Below the pieces are notes generated by a model that was not told the DNA's origin, ran no database searches, and saw only the letters and a list, made by a program, of their open reading frames with translations. This document shows, piece after piece, positions 9,301 through 17,702 of a stretch of 64,000 nt of DNA. The translations under genes were made by a program, and so were the position numbers. Positions within the stretch are counted from its first letter, which is position 1; every line of letters begins with the position of its first letter. The stretch is from Epilithonimonas hominis (lineage in GTDB: Bacteria; Bacteroidota; Bacteroidia; Flavobacteriales; Weeksellaceae): NCBI RefSeq assembly GCF_003730015.1, contig NZ_RJTU01000053.1:40823-104822 (forward strand), written 5' to 3'.

Positions 9301-9508
9301 CTTTGGGTTGATTCCATTAGCCGTATCAACAGGAGCCGGTGCTGTCGGTAACCAGTCTATTGGCATCGGTGCTATTGGAGGAATGTTGTTCGGAACTATT
9401 TTCGGAGTGTTCTTTATCCCGATCTTATTTGCTGTTTTTATGTACCTTCAGGAAAAAGTCAGCGGTAAAAAAGACCTTGAAAAATACGATGGACAATTAA
9501 GCGAGTAA
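6362..9508 (+). CDS. RND multidrug efflux pump, HAE1 family (AcrB-like)
   Basis: Inner-membrane proton/drug antiporter, 1048 residues, close to AcrB length. The N terminus (FIERPVLSTVISIIIVILG) is the usual first transmembrane helix. The proton-relay aspartates of TM4 are present in GIVVDDAIVVVEAV (D405, D406). Two large periplasmic porter loops and twelve helices follow the standard duplicated layout, with the C-terminal half reading LLAAQYESYLLPFAVMLSLP and GLLAKNAILIVEFA. Substrates cannot be told. Operon partner of the adaptor and the outer-membrane factor. Confidence 0.97.
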   Translation: MFKKFIERPVLSTVISIIIVILGVLGIVSLPVSQYPDIAPPTVVVSASYQGANADVILKSVIVPLEEQINGVEGMTYMTSSATNDGSGSVTVYFKQGVDPDIAAVNVQNRVSRATPLLPAEVTRAGVTTTKRQSSNVLIFSLYSENPAYDMTFLQNYASINITPQIKRVTGVGDVTVFGNKDYSVRIWLDPNKMAAYGLVPSDINTVLAEQNIEAAPGSLGDESDQSFRYTLKYKGRLTEIPEFDNIIIKATENGQILKLKDVAKIELGAQDYTGSSVTDGHPAIGMAVAQTAGSNAQDVINQSIAVLDKAQESFPKGVKYVALVNANDFLDASIEKVIHTLFEAFILVFIVVFLFLQDWRSTLIPAISVPVAIVGTFFFLDIFGFTINLLTLFALILAVGIVVDDAIVVVEAVHSKLEQGEKSPLKASVDAMNEISGAIISITLVMAAVFIPVSFITGSAGVFYKQFGLTLAISIVLSAVNALTLSPALCAIFLKPHSDEEKKRNFIQRFFTNFNIIFDAFVKRYSRGVLLLLRKKWMAFAGLVVFAGIFAWLMNTTPKSFVPSEDMGGVFMDISLPIGSNENRTKEVMAKVEKIVEKQPEVLHIFKVSGRGMISGSGSNNGMLIVKLKDWKDRTAKGSDIQSFIAKLYKETAGIKDAKLTFFGRPTLQGFGNAAGFELQIQDQKGGSISDLTKVTNDFIDKMNQRPEIQRTFTSFNPNYPQYMIDIDVAATKAAGFTVSDLLGTMQGYYGGVYSSNVNLFGKQYRVIYQAPFESRENVESFNQIQVRNKNGEMAPLSRFITAKRVYGPQAIGRFNLFTAISINGTPNPGFSSGDAINAVEEVAKQTLPQGYGFEYSGLTREEVNSSSQTIYIFILCCVFVYFLLAAQYESYLLPFAVMLSLPVGLAGVMMFSAWIGGSNNIYTQISLIMLIGLLAKNAILIVEFALDARKKGYTIGHAAISGAKQRIRPILMTSFAFIFGLIPLAVSTGAGAVGNQSIGIGAIGGMLFGTIFGVFFIPILFAVFMYLQEKVSGKKDLEKYDGQLSE

Positions 9509-9527
9509 TTTAAATCAACCTAAAGCA

Positions 9528-10931
9528 ATGAAAATTAAAATCATAAATTTAGTTCTGTTGGCCGGTATTGCGGGTTTCTTTTACTCTTGTAAAGTAACGG
9601 ATACCTATCAGGATCCGCAGATAGAAAAAAGCAGGCAGGATAATCTTTTTCGACAGAAAACCGGTAATGACAGTATTTCTACAGCTAATGTTGCATGGAA
9701 TCAGATTTTTACCGATTCTAAACTTCAGACTATAATTAAAAAAACCATTGAGAATAATCTTGATCTGAAAGTTGCTGTTGCCAGGATTCAGGAAGCCGAT
9801 GCGGTTTTCAAACAATCGAAATTGCAGAATCTTCCCAGTTTAGACGCTACAGCTTCTGTTACCGAAACTAAAAACAGTGCGGCGGCGCAAGGCGGCAATT
9901 TTATAATGCCGGATTTATTGGTTTACAGATTAGGAATTTCCACCGGTTGGGAGGTTGATATCTGGGGAAGAATCAAATCTCTGAAAAAATCAGCTTATGC
10001 AGGATTTCTTCAGACAGATGCAGCGAAAAGAGCAATTCAAACTCAAATGGTTGCGCAAGCTGCAACTTTATATTACCAGTTGATTTCTTTGGATAAGCAA
10101 TTAGAAATCACAAAACAGACAATAGAACTTCGTAAGAAAGATGTAGAATCTGTTCAGTTGTTGATGGATGCGGCTTATTTAACGGGTGCAGATGTCGAAC
10201 AAAGCAAAGCAAACCTTTATTCGGCGCAATTGTCGGTTCCGGATTTGGAATTACAGATTCAGCAGGCGGAAAATTCTTTGAATATTTTAATGAATGATAA
10301 TCCTCAAACGATTGAAAGAAATTCTATCGATTCTCAGGTTATTTACAGCGATTTGAAAACCGGAGTTCCTGCTTCCTTACTGAAAAATCGTCCGGATGTT
10401 CAGGCGGCTGAATTGACGTTCCGTCAAGCTTTCGAAAACAAAAATATGGCGATGGCGCAGGTTTATCCTACAATTAGTATCACAGGAACTTTGGGATTAT
10501 CTACAAGATTACTGGAAAATTTCTTTACTAATTCTTTGTTTTATACGCTTGGTGGAACTGTAACGCAGAATATCTTCCAAATGGGAAATAGAAAAGCGCA
10601 GGTCAAAATAATGGAAGCTCGTAAAATGCAGGCTTATTATACATTCGAAAAGACTTTGCTCACAGCAGGTTCCGAAGTTTCTAATTCATTATTGTCTTAT
10701 CAAAAAGCTAAAGAAAAGGAAATGACAAGACAACTTCAAATCCAATCTTTGGAAAAGGCTGTTGAATTTAATAAAGAGTTGTTAACTTATTCGTCTAATG
10801 TTAATTATGTGAATGTGTTAACGTCAGAACAATCATTATTAGCCGCAAAATTAGCTGGAGTGAATGATAAACTTCAACAGTTACAAGCCGTTACCGAATT
10901 CTACAGAGCACTTGGAGGCGGACAATTTTAG
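9528..10931 (+). CDS. RND outer-membrane factor lipoprotein (NodT/OprM family)
   Basis: TolC-like trimeric channel of the RND pump. The signal peptide ends at FFYSC (lipobox, Cys at about residue 21), giving an outer-membrane lipoprotein. Two OEP repeats can be followed: helices around LDLKVAVARIQEADAVFKQSKLQNLP and, in the second half, LKNRPDVQAAELTFRQAFENKNMAMAQVYPTISITG. The length of 467 is typical. The start lies 19 bases after the pump stop. A weak hairpin follows, and an AraC regulator is next. Confidence 0.95.
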   Translation: MKIKIINLVLLAGIAGFFYSCKVTDTYQDPQIEKSRQDNLFRQKTGNDSISTANVAWNQIFTDSKLQTIIKKTIENNLDLKVAVARIQEADAVFKQSKLQNLPSLDATASVTETKNSAAAQGGNFIMPDLLVYRLGISTGWEVDIWGRIKSLKKSAYAGFLQTDAAKRAIQTQMVAQAATLYYQLISLDKQLEITKQTIELRKKDVESVQLLMDAAYLTGADVEQSKANLYSAQLSVPDLELQIQQAENSLNILMNDNPQTIERNSIDSQVIYSDLKTGVPASLLKNRPDVQAAELTFRQAFENKNMAMAQVYPTISITGTLGLSTRLLENFFTNSLFYTLGGTVTQNIFQMGNRKAQVKIMEARKMQAYYTFEKTLLTAGSEVSNSLLSYQKAKEKEMTRQLQIQSLEKAVEFNKELLTYSSNVNYVNVLTSEQSLLAAKLAGVNDKLQQLQAVTEFYRALGGGQF

Positions 10932-10956
10932 ACACTAAATTTTTTTACGATACTTG

Positions 10957-10986
10957 AAAACCTGGCAATTTTGTTGGGTTTTTGTT
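10957..10986 (+). terminator. weak terminator after RND operon
   Basis: AAAACC pairs with GGTTTT around an interrupted inner CAA/TTG stem, followed by a T-rich tract. The stem is imperfect, so this is tentative. Confidence 0.4.
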
Positions 10987-11016
10987 ATTGTCTAAAATTA
11001 TAAATTCATAAAACAT

Positions 11017-11024
11017 TAAATTTG
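11017..11024 (+). promoter_or_regulatory. -7 promoter box (TAAATTTG) next to the AraC start codon
   Basis: Exact TAnnTTTG match ending only 4 bases before the ATG of the AraC gene. If used, the transcript would begin at or beside the start codon, making it leaderless or nearly so. Confidence 0.45.
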
Positions 11025-11028
11025 TGGG

Positions 11029-11874
11029 ATGACAGCTTTAGAACAATTCGGAGTTGAGATTTTTACTCAGGAAACTATTAACCAAAGAATCGCGACAGAC
11101 AAACCTTTTCGCCCCGATAATCCTGCGTTTTTATTTATCAAAAGCGGAACAATAAAACTTCGCCAACATCTTAGTGATCTGGAATTGACCGCCAATACTT
11201 TTATAGTAACAGACCCGCAAACAGTATATGAGTTGATTTCCATCAGCGATAATTTCCAGTCGAGGATGGTTTCTTATAAGCGCGAATTTATTTCTACATT
11301 GTCGTTGAAATTTAACAGGTTAATTACCTACCGGTATTTCCGTCAGCAGATGAATGTCGGTGTTCCGTTTTCTCCGGATGATCTGGAAGTGGTTTGGAAA
11401 AGCGTCAATTTTTTAAAATATATTCTCGATTCTGACACTGAAATGATCTATAAGAAAGAGATTGTGGAACATCTTTTCTCGGTTTTCTGTTATCAGATTG
11501 CAGGAATTATTGCCAATGAAGACAACAGCTCTATGAATCAGATGTCGAGACAGGAAGAGATTGTTTTTTTATTCCTTAATGATTTGTCAAATCATCATTT
11601 GAATAACCGCAATGTTGAGTTCTATGCGGAGCAACAATCCATTACAACCAGACATCTTTCGTCGGTGGTAAAGTCCATTACGGGAAGGTCTGCAAGTCAG
11701 ATTATAGCTTCCATTGTAATCAATGAAGCAAAAGTATATCTTAATTCTTCTAAAATGCCTATATCTGAGATTTCTGCAGTATTGGGGTTTAGTGATCAGT
11801 ACTCTTTTTCTCATTTTTTCAAAAAGCATATGGAGATTAGTCCTAATCAATACCGCGCGCAGTTTGTAAAGTAA
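11029..11874 (+). CDS. AraC-family transcriptional regulator
   Basis: A 281-residue regulator. The N-terminal part (about 1-150) has a cupin-like effector segment (FLFIKSGTIKLRQHLSDLEL, NTFIVTDPQTVYEL). The C-terminal part (about 180-281) is a double helix-turn-helix ending in the AraC signature AVLGFSDQYSFSHFFKKHMEISPNQYRAQF. It lies between an RND pump operon and a TolC-HlyD-MFS operon and is transcribed in the same direction as both, so it is a likely local regulator of one of them. This target assignment is inference. Effector unknown. Confidence 0.92.
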   Translation: MTALEQFGVEIFTQETINQRIATDKPFRPDNPAFLFIKSGTIKLRQHLSDLELTANTFIVTDPQTVYELISISDNFQSRMVSYKREFISTLSLKFNRLITYRYFRQQMNVGVPFSPDDLEVVWKSVNFLKYILDSDTEMIYKKEIVEHLFSVFCYQIAGIIANEDNSSMNQMSRQEEIVFLFLNDLSNHHLNNRNVEFYAEQQSITTRHLSSVVKSITGRSASQIIASIVINEAKVYLNSSKMPISEISAVLGFSDQYSFSHFFKKHMEISPNQYRAQFVK

Positions 11875-11935
11875 AATCTTACATTTGAACATCTTTTTCC
11901 AAGTCTCAAGCATTTATTTCCATTTACGATTATCA

Positions 11936-11943
11936 TAATTTTG
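11936..11943 (+). promoter_or_regulatory. -7 promoter box (TAATTTTG) of TolC-HlyD-MFS operon
   Basis: Exact TAnnTTTG match, 19 bases upstream of the TolC-like gene. This suggests the second export operon has its own promoter and is not just read through from araC. Confidence 0.55.
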
Positions 11944-11962
11944 TACCCGAAAAACAAGTATA

Positions 11963-13270
11963 ATGATAAAGTGTACAAAGGCTATACTATCTATATGGTT
12001 AGCAATTTGCCCTGCGCTGTTTTTCTCGCAGGACAGACAGATGACAGCGAGGGAAGTAGCTGATATGGCAATTGTGAACCATCAGCAACTCAAGGTGGCT
12101 GCTCAAAATATTGACATTGCAAAGCAGAATGTGGAAATAGCAAAAGAGCACAAATTACCTTCTATTAAGGCTTCTACCAGCCAGTTCTATCTTGGTAATG
12201 CATTCGTTTTAGAAAAAGATCTCACAGATTTTCAAAATGTGACGATGCCGCATTATGGCAGTACCTATGGTATTGAGGCATCTGAACTCATCTTTAAAGG
12301 TGGTCTCGTGAAAAAAAATATAGAATTAGCAGGACTTCGGGAGCAATTGGCTTTATTGGATTTTGATAAAAATAAACAAGATATAAAACTGTTGGTGATT
12401 TCCAATTATTTGGATGTCTATAAAATCATAAACCAACAAATCGTTTATGAAAATAATAAAAAACTAGCGCTTGAACGTCTGAAAAATATTCAAAAATTTT
12501 ATCAGCAAGGGATGCTCACGAGAAACGAAGTTATCCGTGCAGAACTTGCGATAAAAAATCTTGATCAAGGAATTTTAACATTATCAAATAATAGGAAAAT
12601 CCTTAATTATAATCTTGATATCGCTTTGGGATTATCTGATGAGACTCAAATAGTGCCAATAGAAGATCTGAGTAGTAAAGAAGCTGGATTGGGTTTAGAA
12701 TATTATAAAAACTTAGCACATGAAAATAATCCTCAGTTAAAATCTGCAAAGACCAATATTGATGTAGCGGATAAAAATATTGAGATCATAAAAACGGATA
12801 AAATGCCAACCTTAGCTGCTTTTGGAGGATATTCCGTTCAAAGACCTTTTACGAATGTAATGCCTGCGATGGATATTTATCTAAACGTTTGGCAAACAGG
12901 TGTACAACTTAGTTATAATATTGATAGCCTTTTCAAAAGCAAAGGAAAGATAGAGCTGGGAGAGATGCAGAAACATCAGGCACAAGATGCCTTGACTCTT
13001 GTGAAACAGAATATCGATATGTCTGTGAATGCAGCGTATATAAAGTATGAAGAATCTATCCAGCAGGTAGATATTCTGGATGAAGCTAAAAAGCTAGCGG
13101 AAGAGAATTATAAAATTACAGAAGCAAAATATTTGAATCAATTAGCTGTCCAGACAGAAATGATCGATGCACAAAATCAAAAATTACAATCGGAATTGGA
13201 TTATACAAATGGCGAGATCAATGTTTTATACCAATATTATAATCTTTTAAAAACTACAGGCTCGTTATAA
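11963..13270 (+). CDS. TolC family outer-membrane efflux protein
   Basis: Outer-membrane channel subunit of the downstream HlyD/MFS pump. The Sec signal peptide is MIKCTKAILSIWLAICPALFFSQ, with no lipobox, unlike the RND outer-membrane factor upstream. Two OEP repeats of long helices (MTAREVADMAIVNHQQLKVAAQNIDIAKQ; ESIQQVDILDEAKKLAEENYKITEAKY) cover the 435 residues. It is 21 bases upstream of the HlyD gene. Confidence 0.92.
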   Translation: MIKCTKAILSIWLAICPALFFSQDRQMTAREVADMAIVNHQQLKVAAQNIDIAKQNVEIAKEHKLPSIKASTSQFYLGNAFVLEKDLTDFQNVTMPHYGSTYGIEASELIFKGGLVKKNIELAGLREQLALLDFDKNKQDIKLLVISNYLDVYKIINQQIVYENNKKLALERLKNIQKFYQQGMLTRNEVIRAELAIKNLDQGILTLSNNRKILNYNLDIALGLSDETQIVPIEDLSSKEAGLGLEYYKNLAHENNPQLKSAKTNIDVADKNIEIIKTDKMPTLAAFGGYSVQRPFTNVMPAMDIYLNVWQTGVQLSYNIDSLFKSKGKIELGEMQKHQAQDALTLVKQNIDMSVNAAYIKYEESIQQVDILDEAKKLAEENYKITEAKYLNQLAVQTEMIDAQNQKLQSELDYTNGEINVLYQYYNLLKTTGSL

Positions 13271-13291
13271 TTATTTACTCAAAACAAAACA

Positions 13292-14413
13292 ATGGAAAAC
13301 AAGAAACAAAATACTCCAGAAACAAAATCTGCGCCTGTACAGTCTGCGGTTGCACTCAAGAAAAAAGAAAATAAAAAAAATAAAGTTAGAGCCATTATTT
13401 CTAACATTATCGTGTTTATCGTTATAGGAGTGGGTTTATTTTATCTGATTCGCGAGTATTACCACCTAGGTGATAAAACTTATACAGAAGCTGCTCAGGT
13501 AGAAGAATTTATTAACCCGATTAATACCAGAGTGTCGGCTTATATCAAGGAAATCAAATTTATAGAACATCAGCAGGTTAAAAAAGGAGATACACTCTTG
13601 GTGTTGGACAACCGGGAGATTCTTACACAATTGGGACAGGCAGAAGCGGCGTATCAAAATGCAATAGCTCAAAAAATGACTGCAGGTTCTTCCGTAGTTA
13701 CAGTCTCTAATAATACCAATGTGGTACAGTCTAATATTGCAGGTTCAAAAGCTAGATTATGGAATGCTGAACAAAACCTCAACCGTTATAAAAATCTTCT
13801 TGCAGCAGAAGCAGTAACGCAACAGCAATATGATCAGGTGAAAACGGAATATGATGCGCAAAAAGCGGCGTACGAAACATTACTTAATCAAAAGAATACG
13901 GCCAATCTTTCTACTATCGAAGCCAAAAATAGATTGGGGATTAACGATGCTGAGATCAAAAGAACAAAATCAGCTCTGGATATGGCGAGAATCAACCTTT
14001 CTTATACCGTGATCACAGCACCTTATGATGGAGTAATGGGAAGAAGAACAATATCAGAAGGTCAATTGATACAGCCAGGTCAACAGGTTGCAACCATTGT
14101 TCTGAATGGTCAAAAATGGGTTACTGCCAATTTTTTGGAAAGTCAGATGCCTAATATCAAAATTGGACAAAAGATGATAATGGCAGCAGATGCTTTGGGC
14201 GGACAAAAATTTGAAGGCAAAGTGACTGCGATTTCTGCGGCTACAGGAGCAAAATATTCTAGTGTTCCTACAGATAACTCGACAGGTAATTTTATAAAAG
14301 TTCAACAAAGGATTCCGGTAAGGATAGAGTTTACTTCCAATAACAAAAAAGAAGATATCGATAAACTGAGTGCCGGCATGAATATGAATATCAAGCTAGA
14401 ATCTAATAAATAA
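13292..14413 (+). CDS. HlyD/EmrA family secretion adaptor
   Basis: Membrane-anchored periplasmic adaptor. A Lys/Gln-rich cytoplasmic N terminus is followed by one transmembrane helix (about residues 33-52, AIISNIIVFIVIGVGLFYLI). Biotinyl-lipoyl halves flank a coiled coil: NTRVSAYIKEIKFIEHQQVKKGDTL and VITAPYDGVMGRRTISEGQLIQPGQ, then a beta-barrel domain. This is the EmrA pattern used with MFS pumps. It is 2 bases upstream of the MFS gene, so the two are translationally close. Confidence 0.94.
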   Translation: MENKKQNTPETKSAPVQSAVALKKKENKKNKVRAIISNIIVFIVIGVGLFYLIREYYHLGDKTYTEAAQVEEFINPINTRVSAYIKEIKFIEHQQVKKGDTLLVLDNREILTQLGQAEAAYQNAIAQKMTAGSSVVTVSNNTNVVQSNIAGSKARLWNAEQNLNRYKNLLAAEAVTQQQYDQVKTEYDAQKAAYETLLNQKNTANLSTIEAKNRLGINDAEIKRTKSALDMARINLSYTVITAPYDGVMGRRTISEGQLIQPGQQVATIVLNGQKWVTANFLESQMPNIKIGQKMIMAADALGGQKFEGKVTAISAATGAKYSSVPTDNSTGNFIKVQQRIPVRIEFTSNNKKEDIDKLSAGMNMNIKLESNK

Positions 14414-14415
14414 TA

Positions 14416-16008
14416 ATGTACAACAAAGGTCTATATAACGATTGGGTTCCCAAGCCATTGCAGTTGCTATTGATAGTGTTGATGCTTGCATTGCTTATGC
14501 CGCTTAGTGGCGTTTACACAGGGAATATTACCAGTTTATCCAGCGGACTAGGTACGCAATCCGAATACTTTTTGTGGGCCAATTATGCCAATACAATTGG
14601 AATGGGAGCTTGTATGCCTATTGTTGTAAGACTGAAACAACGATTTAAAGTCAGAGATAAGATTATTTTCATTCTGATTGCTTTGGCGATTCTTTGTTTT
14701 ATTAATGCAACAGCAACCTCCCCAATGATTTTTGTGTTCACAGCACTTTTGATAGGTTTTTTGAAGATGATAGCATCTCTGGAATTTTTCTTACCATTGA
14801 TGGTAATGATGGGGAATAGAGGATTTTTCTATGGTGCCTTTTATACCTTCGTGCTGGTTCTTCAACAATTGGCATCATATTATGCAACAGAAGTATCCTT
14901 AGTATATAATTGGCAGCAGTTTTACATTTTAGCTGCTATAGCTTGTTTATTGATGGCCTTTTTACATTGGTTTTTTATGCATGATAAATATTTTGCCATC
15001 AAAATGCCTTTGCATTATATCGATTGGATGAGTATTGTGTTGTTTTTTTCAACCTTTATGTTTTCGGCTTATGTTTATGCATTTGGTAAACAACAGGATT
15101 GGTGGAACTCCCGCAAGATTATTCATGCAAGTGTAGTTGCTTTTGTAAGTTTTGGGATGCTTTGTGTAAGACAATTAACTCTTAAAAGACCTTACCTTTC
15201 TTTTAATATTTTTAAAAAAAGCAATGTTGTCAATGGTTTGATCATGTTATTCTTTCTGGGGATGTATCTTGGAACTGCTTCTATTCAGAACACTTTTTCA
15301 ATGGGCGTGTTGGGCTATGATCAACTTACAAATGCAAAACTAAGTACATTGATGATTCCAGGGATTATTGTTTCCGGTATATTGGCGATGTTTTGGTTCA
15401 AAAAAGAATTACCGGTTAAGATGTTTGTCTTTTCTGGTTTCTCTGCGATGCTGGGCTATGCTATCATAATGTACTTTTCTATGGTTTTAGAGTTCAGCTA
15501 TAATGATTGGTATTTGCCCATGTTTCTCAAAGGCTACGGGATGGGCGCCTTGTTTATATCTGTTTGGTACTATACGTTGGACAAATTAGAACTTAATGAT
15601 ATGATTGCAGCTATTGGACTGGTTCTGGTTTGGAGAACGTTTTTGGCTGTTGGGATTTTTTCTACATTATATTCGTGGTTTCAGTACAGATTTCAGATAG
15701 AGAGTATTGGCAATGCTGCTGTTTATTTGGATGGGATGACAATTACCCCGCAAACACTTTCCAAAAACATCAGGCTATTGCAGCTGAATGCCATTATAGT
15801 GGCAACTAAAAGAATATTTGGTTACATCATCATCACAGGCTCAGGCGTTCTGGTTTATGTTCTTTTTCATCATTTTGGAAGAGAAAGGTTTGAACAGCTG
15901 AAGTTTATGAAAGCTTTAGCAGGAAAAACAGTTATTACCAGAAGAAGGTTAAAAGAACGGAAAAAATTTACAGAAGGCGTGAAGGATGCTGCAGGATCTG
16001 TTATATAG
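14416..16008 (+). CDS. MFS transporter, DHA2/EmrB-like
   Basis: A 530-residue membrane protein with about 14 hydrophobic segments, the count typical of DHA2 drug:proton antiporters. It begins with the helix LQLLLIVLMLALLMPLSGVY and then a loop with the motif A-like segment VVRLKQRFKVRDKIIF. The gene order TolC-HlyD-MFS is that of EmrAB-type tripartite pumps, which export hydrophobic compounds across both membranes. The C-terminal 40 residues are basic and cytoplasmic. Last gene of the operon, before a strong bidirectional terminator. Confidence 0.93.
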   Translation: MYNKGLYNDWVPKPLQLLLIVLMLALLMPLSGVYTGNITSLSSGLGTQSEYFLWANYANTIGMGACMPIVVRLKQRFKVRDKIIFILIALAILCFINATATSPMIFVFTALLIGFLKMIASLEFFLPLMVMMGNRGFFYGAFYTFVLVLQQLASYYATEVSLVYNWQQFYILAAIACLLMAFLHWFFMHDKYFAIKMPLHYIDWMSIVLFFSTFMFSAYVYAFGKQQDWWNSRKIIHASVVAFVSFGMLCVRQLTLKRPYLSFNIFKKSNVVNGLIMLFFLGMYLGTASIQNTFSMGVLGYDQLTNAKLSTLMIPGIIVSGILAMFWFKKELPVKMFVFSGFSAMLGYAIIMYFSMVLEFSYNDWYLPMFLKGYGMGALFISVWYYTLDKLELNDMIAAIGLVLVWRTFLAVGIFSTLYSWFQYRFQIESIGNAAVYLDGMTITPQTLSKNIRLLQLNAIIVATKRIFGYIIITGSGVLVYVLFHHFGRERFEQLKFMKALAGKTVITRRRLKERKKFTEGVKDAAGSVI

Positions 16009-16113
16009 GAATAATTGTTTTTCGTGAGCTAGGCACTGTTTCTTAGGAGATTGGGCTTTGCTTTTTTTAGAAACTATAGTTTATCCTAAGTATGTAGATG
16101 GGGCTATAAATAA

Positions 16114-16143
16114 AAACCTCGGAGAAATTTCTCCGAGGTTTTG
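16114..16143. terminator. bidirectional terminator, 15-bp perfect palindrome
   Basis: A perfect inverted repeat (AAAACCTCGGAGAAA and its complement, no spacer) lies between the convergent MFS gene and the ATPase gene. A- and T-runs on both sides let it serve both strands. Confidence 0.92.
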
Positions 16144-16166
16144 TATTTTGAAATTTATTGTAAAAC

Positions 16167-17621
16167 TTATTTTCTAAAAAACTGCCCAATTCCCGCCGAT
16201 TCAAAGTTGAAATTAGAAGCATTCTCCGATTTATCCAATTTTTTACTGATGGTCAAAGCCCAAAGCACCAACTCTTTGCAGAAGTTTTTATCATTGTCAT
16301 TCATTTCAGGAACATTTTCTTCAATCAAAGTGGTTAGAGGTTTTACGCTGTCCAATTTGTTATAGAATTCTTTATCCGTATCAGAATAATTAAGCTCCAG
16401 ATGATTGTTGTTGAACCATTGGATGATATCAGTGTAAGGTGTTTTCAAACCTTCTTTTTCTAGTTTTGGAACTCTCGGGAAAAGACTTTCGAATTGTGTC
16501 ATCACAGCGTCGTCGATTAATATTTTGGCTACGAAATCTGCGCCTTCCTGTTCGCCTTCATATACCAATTCAATCTTTCCTGTAATGGATGGAATAATTG
16601 ACATAAAATCCAACAAACGAACTTGTGTCTTATCCGAATCAGATTCCAAAAGTCTCAATTTGGCAGCTGCAATTAGGTTTTCCATCGCACTGATTGTTAG
16701 ACGTGCACTCACGCCACTTTTCGCATCTACATATTCACTTTCTCTGGCTGCAAAAGCGACTTCTTCCAAAAGATTTCTTGCCAAATCTGGAACTTGGATT
16801 TTTGCTTTATCATCCTCGGAAATTAAGGCTTCCTGTTCGGTAATATGTCTTGCTAATGCTATGGTTTTTGGATAATGTGTGAAAATCTGAGAACCAATTC
16901 TGTCTTTCAAAGGTGTAACAATACTTCCTCTGTTGGTATAATCTTCAGGATTTGCGGTAAACACAAACTGAATATCCAAAGGCATTCTCAACTGGAAACC
17001 TCGGATCTGGACATCGCCTTCCTGCAAAATATTAAACAAAGAAACTTGGATTCTCGCTTGCAAATCTGGCAATTCATTCAAAACAAAAATCGAACGGTTC
17101 GCCCTCGGAATCATTCCATAATGTAAAACACGTTCGTCCGAATAAGGTAGCTTCAAAGTCGCGGCTTTAATTGGGTCGATATCGCCAATTAAATCTGCTA
17201 CGTTTACGTCGGGTGTTGCTAGTTTTTCAAAGAATCTTTCTGAACGATGAACCCAAGAAATTGGTGTTTCATCTCCCAACTCAGCAATTAAATCTCTTGC
17301 GAATTTCGATATCGGCTGAAATGGACTGTCATTGATTTCCGAGCCTTTCACAATCGGCATATATTCGTCCAAAAGATTAACCATACTTCTGGCAATTCTG
17401 GTTTTTGCCTGTCCACGCAATCCTAAAAGATTAATGTGATGTCCAGCCAAAATTGCTTTTTTTAATTGTGGAATCACGGTGTCTTCGTAACCCCAAAGTC
17501 CTTCGAAAACTGGTTCTTTAGCTTTGATTTTTGCAATCAGATTGGCTTGGATTTCCTGATTGATGGTTTTATCTGTATATCCCGATTTTTTTAGTTCTTT
17601 GAGTGTTGTATCGTTTTTCAT
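16167..17621 (-). CDS. MoxR/ChlI-type AAA ATPase (magnesium-chelatase subunit I-like)
   Basis: A 484-residue AAA+ ATPase. Walker A is GLRGQAKT (residues 67-74). The Walker B segment reads SIFVLNELPDL, with Asn-Glu where most ATPases have Asp-Glu; as I recall, this NE form is usual in the stand-alone ChlI-like subfamily. A sensor-1-type FTANPEDYTNRG and an arginine-finger region (TPLKDRIGSQ) follow. MoxR-type ATPases work with VWA-domain partners as chaperones or insertases, and a VWA gene lies directly upstream on the same strand. No chlorophyll or cobalamin genes are near, so a chelatase role is unlikely. The client is unknown. Confidence 0.85.
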   Translation of the reverse strand: MKNDTTLKELKKSGYTDKTINQEIQANLIAKIKAKEPVFEGLWGYEDTVIPQLKKAILAGHHINLLGLRGQAKTRIARSMVNLLDEYMPIVKGSEINDSPFQPISKFARDLIAELGDETPISWVHRSERFFEKLATPDVNVADLIGDIDPIKAATLKLPYSDERVLHYGMIPRANRSIFVLNELPDLQARIQVSLFNILQEGDVQIRGFQLRMPLDIQFVFTANPEDYTNRGSIVTPLKDRIGSQIFTHYPKTIALARHITEQEALISEDDKAKIQVPDLARNLLEEVAFAARESEYVDAKSGVSARLTISAMENLIAAAKLRLLESDSDKTQVRLLDFMSIIPSITGKIELVYEGEQEGADFVAKILIDDAVMTQFESLFPRVPKLEKEGLKTPYTDIIQWFNNNHLELNYSDTDKEFYNKLDSVKPLTTLIEENVPEMNDNDKNFCKELVLWALTISKKLDKSENASNFNFESAGIGQFFRK

Positions 17622-17639
17622 TTTTAATATTTATTTGTA

Positions 17640-17690
17640 TGGATGTTGGAAGATGGATGCTGGGAGTCTTCCAACCTCTGACATCCAGCT
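17640..17690. repeat. GGATG/TTGGAAGA inverted repeat between VWA and ATPase genes
   Basis: GTTGGAAGA and TCTTCCAAC form a 9-bp perfect inverted repeat, and outer GGATG / CATCC arms extend it. The words GGATGTTGGAAG and GGATGCTGGGAG also repeat in direct orientation. It looks like an interspersed intergenic repeat and sits inside the presumed VWA-ATPase transcript. Confidence 0.55.
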
Positions 17691-17702
17691 TCCCGCTTTA
17701 AT

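Noticed and set aside
16167..17621. True magnesium chelatase subunit
   Set aside because: No ChlH/BchH or tetrapyrrole genes nearby; the partner is a stand-alone VWA protein, and this subfamily is widespread in non-photosynthetic bacteria.
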